Positions 58,766 to 64,000 of a DNA stretch of 64,000 bases are shown here, one piece after another. The notes below the pieces were generated by a model. That model was not told the origin of the DNA. It saw only the letters and a list, made by a program, of their open reading frames with translations, and did not search any database. The position numbers were made by a program, and so were the translations under genes. Source of the stretch: Alentia gelatinosa (taxonomy: Eukaryota > Annelida > Polychaeta > Phyllodocida > Polynoidae); the NCBI GenBank assembly GCA_950022655.1, contig OX465589.1, forward strand, positions 23,190,126-23,254,125, given 5' to 3'. Every line of letters starts with the position of its first letter. Position 1 is the stretch's first letter.

Positions 58766-59621
58766 CCCTTTCCTTATCAACCCTAGCATAGTGCGTTCAG
58801 GACCGCACCCCCTGTGGGGACCATCGCCACTACTACTGCACATCGCAAATTGAACAGCCATCTAAATACCAGTCCATTCTACAAGCATTAGAAAATGGCT
58901 CAAAGTGCAGAGGGGTACATCACAAATTAGAAATTTGAAATAACTTAAGGAAATAATAAGATAATTTGAATGATACGAATAGAAAGAAGAGACTTCAGGC
59001 TTTATTTTCATACCATTGATTATGAATTAGATTGATATTTGATAATCATTCTAATATTTCCAATTGCTTGAAAAATTTAAGATATTTTATTTTGCTCCAT
59101 TGACACAAGCTTGTACATAGTTTAAATATAGCAATGCACCTACAAAAATGTGTATCTCTTTTTTAAAATTGTGATGACATTATGTTTCTTTTGCATCAAT
59201 AATAACAAAAAGATATTTAGAATACATCTGTGAAGTTGTTTATATGTAAAATTAACATAGTATGGAGAAATCATGGAAATGTGATGTGCCTGATAAGTGG
59301 TGCCAACCACACTCTGTCTAATTGCAAAGCTAGGACTTAAACATATGCCTTATATAGTCGGGTATCCATATGCCATAGTTACCAATTCATCTGAATTCAA
59401 CTTGAATCATTGATATAATATTGTTTTCTATATATACTGAATTTATTTTTTAAAATCTGTCTGTTATTTACTGAAATAATATAAAATGTGTAATGATATG
59501 TATTGGTTGCCTTAAGGCAGCATTGGAACTCTCATCAGCAGTGGTATTCCCTCAGTGCTGCTTCAAGGCAGCATCAGTATTCCTGCAGTGCTGCCTTAAT
59601 GCAGCATCAGTAATGAAAGGG
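58766..59621. mobile_element. TTAA-type MITE with CTGCCTTAAGGCAGC palindromic array
   Basis: Left end ATAA-CCCTTTCC; right end GAAAGGG-TTAA (59622-59625). Near the right end, units of about 33 bp (59505-59610) centre on TGCCTTAAGGCA, GCTGCTTCAAGGCAGC and GCTGCCTTAATGCAGC. The layout (long AT-rich body, array at one end, AAAGGG-TTAA) matches 3478-3840 and 25917-26584. Confidence 0.7.
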
Positions 59622-59625
59622 TTAA

Positions 59626-60119
59626 TAGATGTCATGCCTCTGGCATGGTCATCAGGCATTGGTGTATAATGCTTTCTAATGTGGTATGTCAGACAATACT
59701 TACTAACAGTAATCAGTTCATTCTCATGAATATCTGGATGGGACTCCAAACACTTAATGTCGATGAGAACAAGTCTAGTCTATGGTGGATGAATGCTTTA
59801 GTCTGAGAACTTTACATCAGAGGAATACATTGTCTTGAATATGGGAACACAGGATGGACCAAACTGGTAGATCTACAGTAAAACACCTCTTAAGGGGACA
59901 CCTTCCGTTCGGGGCAAAGTGTCCCCTTAAGCGGGCTGTCCCCTTAAGCGGGGTTTTCAGTCTGTCATTGGTTATACAATAGAGAATACTTACATAAATG
60001 AAGGAAACGATGGTTATTAGGTTAAAAGGTTTATCAGTAACACATAAATAAGCAAATAAATATAAATTATATAATATAAATTGGACACAAACTATCTAAG
60101 ATAGTTAGAAGTATCAATG
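59626..60119. other. No gene; holds a solo transposon end
   Basis: Apart from the pogo-like segment at 59875-59961 this is AT-rich spacer up to the retroelement fragment. Confidence 0.45.
59875..59961 (+). repeat. Solo end of a pogo/Tigger-like transposon
   Basis: It starts 'tacagtaaaacacctcttaagggg' and continues with three 'gtccccttaagcgg'-type words. It is related to 16167-16245 in the opposite orientation. No matching opposite end was found. Confidence 0.4.
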
Positions 60120-60320
60120 TAAGAGGGCGCCACCTGACTTATCGACTGAGGGCGCTGCACACCTCACTACTCACCGGTGCCTGCCACTCCTCAGCCGACG
60201 GGCCCTCAGAACACACCTATGGCCTGCATGCCTCATTTTTTCTTGTTGGTTTTTCTAACTTTTTTAGTTTTTTCTCCTCTAAACAGATACTACCTGAGTA
60301 GTAGTAGCTACACAAGGATT

Positions 60321-61415
60321 ATGTCAGACCAAGAAGACGAGGGTTCTTCACAAAAGAACTGTTCTGGATGTGGCCTTAGACATACTGCTCCCTTTGGTCG
60401 CTATTGTAAGAGTTTACTTCCACGCGCAGCGACCGGCACCACAGACGAAGGTAAACCCTCGGACGAGTTATCTAGGAAAGATACCTTGTTACTAAAAATT
60501 CGACAACAAGAAGAAATAGCAAAGAAGTTGGCTGAGGAGGACGAAATTGGACGTTTGGAACAAAGACTAAAGGATTTAACTCTACGAAATGCAAGTCTGG
60601 AACAGTCTATTTTGGGAAATGCCTCCCAAACCGGACCCGTTGGACCCGCCGGACCCGCCGCGCCTGCAGGGGGAATTGCTGGCGCCGCCGCGTCTACTAC
60701 ACAATCTGGTCAACAAACCATCATGGCCGGTCTGACTGCGGCAGGTCTAGGTACAAGTTCCTTAGGATGTGAAGCCTTGTAGGGCTTACTCTCCGTATCA
60801 AGACCTCCAGAGGGAGTCGGTAAGGACCAAGACTGGTTGGGGAACTTACACTTACTCTCTGAATCCTCAAAACGCAAACGATCGAGACATTGGCTCCGGC
60901 CCGACTTTCACATCCAGACCGACAAAAGGTTTGATGAAATGTCTTTATCGGAATTGTTGTTCGGAATGATCTGTGTACTTCAGTGTATCTTACGGGCAAA
61001 TTTACCGTCTATCCTCCCAAAGGACTACCTTAATCATTTACGGTTTGTTGCCTTGAAAAGTGTTTCTGGAGCTTTTTCTCCGGAAAATTTGTCACGTTAT
61101 GAACATAACGTGACATCCATGGTTTTAGATGGGAGGCTGGAAGCTTTTGTTGCCGCAGAACATGAAAGTATTTACACTTACCTTGCTGCTGAAAATACCC
61201 TATCTGTGAAAAGTTCTTCTGGATCGAAAAGCAAATCCTCAAAGAGATCTAATATCAAGGTTCCAGATGATATTTGTGCACGATATAATTTTACTTTTTG
61301 TGAAATTTCTAATTGTTCTCGAGCACACATATGCGCTGTATGTCGAGGACAGCATAAGGCACGAACATGTAAAAAGGACCCAATCAAAGACAACGACAGC
61401 GGCAAGTCAACATGA
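60321..61415 (+). pseudogene. Gag-like protein of the second retroelement, in-frame TAG
   Basis: The frame starts at MSDQEDEGSS (60321), the most plausible start because the upstream hydrophobic extension to 60177 lacks family sense. It is stopped by TAG at 60780-60782, after which the same frame continues open to TGA at 61413-61415. The N-terminus has a CSGCGLRH...C cluster, then a coiled coil (about residues 65-100, EEIAKKLAEEDEIGRLEQRL) and a Pro/Ala/Gly linker. The C-terminus has a zinc-binding arrangement, C-x-YNFTFC-x5-C-x3-HICAVC-x2-QH-x4-C, as in Ngaro/DIRS ORF1. If the amber codon is real, the full product is not made without readthrough. Confidence 0.75.
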
Positions 61416-62316
61416 GACATTGACGGGAAAGTGCCACGCCCCCCTACGGAGTCACTACCTGACACACATACCCCAGGACGAACTGATAATGTTTTTCCTA
61501 TAGACTATACCACAGACATTACGGTTTTCAATTGTTTATCAGACATTTGCGATATTTACAATGAATTTATCCCATTGTGGAGTTTAGGAGATAACCATTT
61601 TATCGGAGGTATCTGCTCTCAAATGAAACCAGCGGGTTGGTTCTTTATGTTATCAGGTGGTCACGATGAGGTTTACGGGCCAAATACGATGGACATAGAC
61701 AGTATGTTTATTCTAGACGGCATTTTCCATGGTTTCAAAATAATTGACCCTTCCACTGATATTGTTGATTATTCAGTGAATAATTATTCGTCTGTTTATA
61801 ACAATGCTCATGCCTTTATCGACAATTTGATTTCTGAAGAAATCACATCAGGTAAATTGTCCGTGGTAGACTCAAAACCACATTGTGTTCATGCGCTTGG
61901 CGCCGTTAACAAAGCTGGAGGTGGTTATCGTCCAATTATAGACTCCAGCAGACCCTACGGTTGGTCTGTAAATAATCATATGAATGAGACTTTCAATCAC
62001 TTTCGTTTTAAAAACATAGATGATGTTGTCAAAGTCTTAGAGAAAAATGATTTTCTAGCGGTAACAGACATCACAGCCGCTTATCGCTCAATCATGATCA
62101 GGCCTAGCGATAGAACGTATCAAGGTTTGAAATGGTTTGTTGATAATAACGATGTTTTTCTTCAGGATAATTGTATTTCCTTCGGAACAAGAGCAGCACC
62201 GTATATTTTCAATAGACTCACAGACTCAATTTGCCGTTTTATGAATAAGTCTGGTTTTGTATGTTTCAATTATCTAGATGACTTCCTTTTAATCGGTAAG
62301 GATTACGATAATTGCA
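61416..62316 (+). pseudogene. Truncated reverse transcriptase of the second retroelement
   Basis: The same frame as gag directly follows its TGA. An approximately 100-residue leader precedes the RT core: HALGAVNKAGGGYRPIIDSS, LAVTDITAAYRSI (first catalytic Asp), SFGTRAAPYIFNRLTDS and FNYLDDFLLIG (catalytic Asp pair). After GKDYDNC (about 62316) the sequence switches to a 'tgtcacgtacggccatgcca' repeat and family similarity is lost, so the thumb and RNase H are absent. The frame closes at 62450 with unrelated residues. Without the rest of pol it cannot support mobility. Confidence 0.85.
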
Positions 62317-62318
62317 GG

Positions 62319-62425
62319 TGTCACGTACGGCCATGCCAAATGTCACGTACGGCCATGCCAGCCAATATCACAGAAATTAGGAACGTAGACTGCGAAATGC
62401 AGCGGCCAATGTCACGTACGAGATC
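62319..62425. repeat. Short direct repeats at the RT breakpoint
   Basis: TGTCACGTACGGCCATGCCA occurs at 62319-62338 and again at 62341-62360. A third partial copy (aatgtcacgtacg) lies near 62408-62420. They sit exactly where the RT homology ends, so they may mark an insertion or rearrangement. Confidence 0.65.
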
Positions 62426-62964
62426 AAGCTGTAAAGTTCGTCTATATTAGCAATATACGAGCGTATCTTAGGTAAGGATATTCACAGAAAAACTCGGGGA
62501 GAACTTATGTTGAGCAAATCACTGAAGGTAGCCATACATGGCATGTCTATTGTCATTGAGCGTTACACTTTTATTAGAACTTCTTTCTTTCTGGGAAATA
62601 CCACGCGTAACTGGTCGCGCCACAAAGTTCTTATGCTGCTCACATTATATTTTCATGAGCATATTGCCGAGGGTTATAATATATATGTGTGTTTGATTTC
62701 CTCTTATATACACGACTCTTAAACATGGTCAAACATGGAGAAAATATATTATATTTAAAAGGAGAGGCGAAAGTCGCTGGTGAGAAAGATATGTGTTTTC
62801 TGGAAGTTTACTGTCTCCGCGTGATTGTGCCTACGTGCACATCCGTATTGTATCCACCTCCAGTCTCAACAAGTCGTTACTCATGTCAACTTGTTTGTGA
62901 GAACCTTGCTCGCAAGTCCGGCTTTCTCACGCTCCTCAGATGAACGTATACGCATGCATCTATA
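62426..62964. other. No gene recognised
   Basis: Frames here are short and lack motifs. I found no RNase H or recombinase remnants of the upstream element. Confidence 0.45.
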
Positions 62965-63641
62965 TGTTAAAGGAGAACCGTAATTATACTAAATCCTTCT
63001 TATGTAGGAAATAAGGTTTTTAGTTGTGGTAAATATTAGGGAGAAATACCTATGGTGCATGAGAAGGGAGAAATACTAAGCTATTATCTTCCCTAAAACT
63101 ATTATCTTCCCTAAAATTATTATCTTTTCCAAGCTAATATATTTCCTTTTTGTGTATGCTATGTATGTGGAGGTTTTACCTCAAGACGGTTGCACGTGGC
63201 AGGACATGTCAGAATCCTCTTGGAGGAACGCGCAAACATCTTTGCGGTTTCTTCTTAAAATGGGATAGAGGTCCCTAGACGGAAAGGACGTCTCCATATT
63301 TGGGGGAGCGTCTTGTCCCTACATGTGACCATTAGTAACCAATTGGGAAAAATGTAACCATGTTTGGAACCAACTACCACGCCTGCTATTGTCTGTATAA
63401 GGAATGGTATGTGAGTGTGTGACGTACTCGTCCGTTGTGACGTCCAAATGTACTCTGGTTATATAATAAAGTGACTGCCGGCATACGGCAGATCAGATCC
63501 TCTCTCCTCAGCTTCAACCACACGTTGTCACTAGAGTTGTTTTGTTACGGAGCCTCACCCCACTGTGTGACCAGAGCGGTTTCAGTGGGGGAAGCAACTC
63601 AGCACGCATGAGGTGCGGACGAGCATACCGGCCCCCTGACA
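62965..63641 (+). repeat. Probable 5' LTR of a retrotransposon (left boundary uncertain)
   Basis: The end ...CCCCCTGACA at 63641 lies two bases before a primer-binding site, as expected for an LTR end. Inside is TTATATAATAAA (63459-63470), which could serve as TATA box and/or poly(A) signal. The left boundary at TGTTAAAGG (62965) is a guess based on a TG start. The second LTR lies outside the window, so repeat identity could not be tested. Confidence 0.45.
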
Positions 63642-63643
63642 AA

Positions 63644-63661
63644 TGGTGACCCTGACGTGAT
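63644..63661 (+). promoter_or_regulatory. Primer-binding site matching tRNA-Trp
   Basis: TGGTGACCCTGACGTGAT is complementary, with one mismatch, to the conserved 3' end of metazoan tRNA-Trp (ending ...GGGGTCACCA). A tRNA-Trp primer is known for CsRn1-like Ty3/gypsy elements. It directly follows the probable LTR. Confidence 0.7.
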
Positions 63662-63686
63662 TACATAGTATGAAGTGACGAACGTG

Positions 63687-64000
63687 ATGGACAGTGAGGA
63701 GGCAGCAACCGCGGGGATCTCTGGTATATACCCATTTTACCACGCATCCAGAGCTGACTGCTATATCCTCGTATTCTGGTTCTGCTCGGGAGAGTAGAAC
63801 TGACAAATGGCGCTCTATCTCAGTTGTATGTAAAGAAAGGTGGACTCGAGACGATGGAACGGGACAACTCTTCACGGCTCTGCCCACGGGAGAGTGTCGA
63901 CATCAACAAATGGATCACCTGTCTGCCTAGAATATGGAAACCTCGGAACCTCGAGCGGCTGGCTGCGACAACCCTGTGTCTGGTTTGGTGAGTAGAAGTA
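63687..64000 (+). pseudogene. Start of gag region of an LTR retrotransposon (degraded or uncertain, cut by window)
   Basis: Twenty-five bases after the primer-binding site an ATG opens MDSEEAATAGISGIYPFYHA and reaches TAG at 63795-63797. Sequence beyond is open in another frame (63694-63930). Gag is expected here by position, but I see no conserved motif. Either the gag is frame-shifted or the real start lies further on. The element runs off the right edge. Confidence 0.35.

Larger units (their letters stand above)
60120..62318 (+). mobile_element. 5' part of a second tyrosine-recombinase-type retroelement (truncated)
   Basis: Contains a gag-like frame (60321-61415) and a reverse transcriptase frame (61416-62316) in the same reading frame, interrupted by TAG and TGA. 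Homology stops a few residues after YLDD; RNase H, recombinase and terminal repeats are missing. The ORF1 zinc-binding motif and RT style suggest Ngaro/DIRS affinity, but without the recombinase this is inference. The 5' boundary is not defined. Confidence 0.7.

Overview
The window looks like nuclear DNA of a metazoan, most likely a marine invertebrate. It is AT-rich, almost gene-empty, and full of inverted-repeat transposons, tRNA-like SINE pieces and microsatellites. The only host gene I can assemble is split into exons with GT-AG introns. Species-level placement is not possible from the sequence.

Host gene. A minus-strand gene runs from 41531 down to 29032. Five exons (41332-41531, 40716-40772, 30834-30971, 30038-30226, 29032-29574) join in phase into about 374 residues of a four-helix membrane protein of the MS4A/CD20-like type. 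It ends in a very long Glu/Lys-rich cytoplasmic tail encoded by an imperfect GAR-triplet run. The N-terminal exon or exons were not found. The 9.7-kb intron between the second and third visible exons holds a complete tyrosine-recombinase retrotransposon (34943-40243) on the same strand.

Retroelements. (1) The 5.3-kb intronic element has the Ngaro/PAT layout: A1 - gag-like ORF - RT/RNase H ORF - tyrosine recombinase (YR) ORF - B1-A2-B2 split direct repeats. Its YR gene carries two in-frame TAA codons and lacks the first catalytic Arg. (2) A second gag-RT fragment (about 60.3-62.3 kb, plus strand) is broken off just after its YLDD motif. (3) The right edge (about 63.0-64.0 kb) looks like the 5' end of an LTR retrotransposon, with a primer-binding site that matches the tRNA-Trp 3' end.

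DNA transposons and palindromes. Two 538-bp copies of one MITE (6231-6768 and 54160-54697) are nearly identical, inverted to each other, and each is flanked by a perfect 9-bp target duplication. A TTAA-flanked family (3478-3840, 25917-26584, 58766-59621, plus arrays at 473-576 and 20317-20422) carries 33-34-bp tandem units, each built on a short palindrome whose sequence changes from copy to copy. Several families start AGGCCYGGCGTCCAC and duplicate two bases. One TIR element (56540-57005) contains a telomere-like GGGTTA tract. Many 140-470-bp nested palindromes (9.0, 12.5, 13.4, 18.6, 22.9, 32.7, 41.6, 42.1-42.6, 43.5, 44.3, 50.5, 53.6 kb) fill the rest.

Layout: 0-28.9 kb is repeats with no gene recognised; 29.0-41.5 kb is the MS4A-like gene with the nested retrotransposon; 41.6-60.1 kb is palindromes, MITEs and diverged duplications; 60.1-64.0 kb is two broken retroelements.
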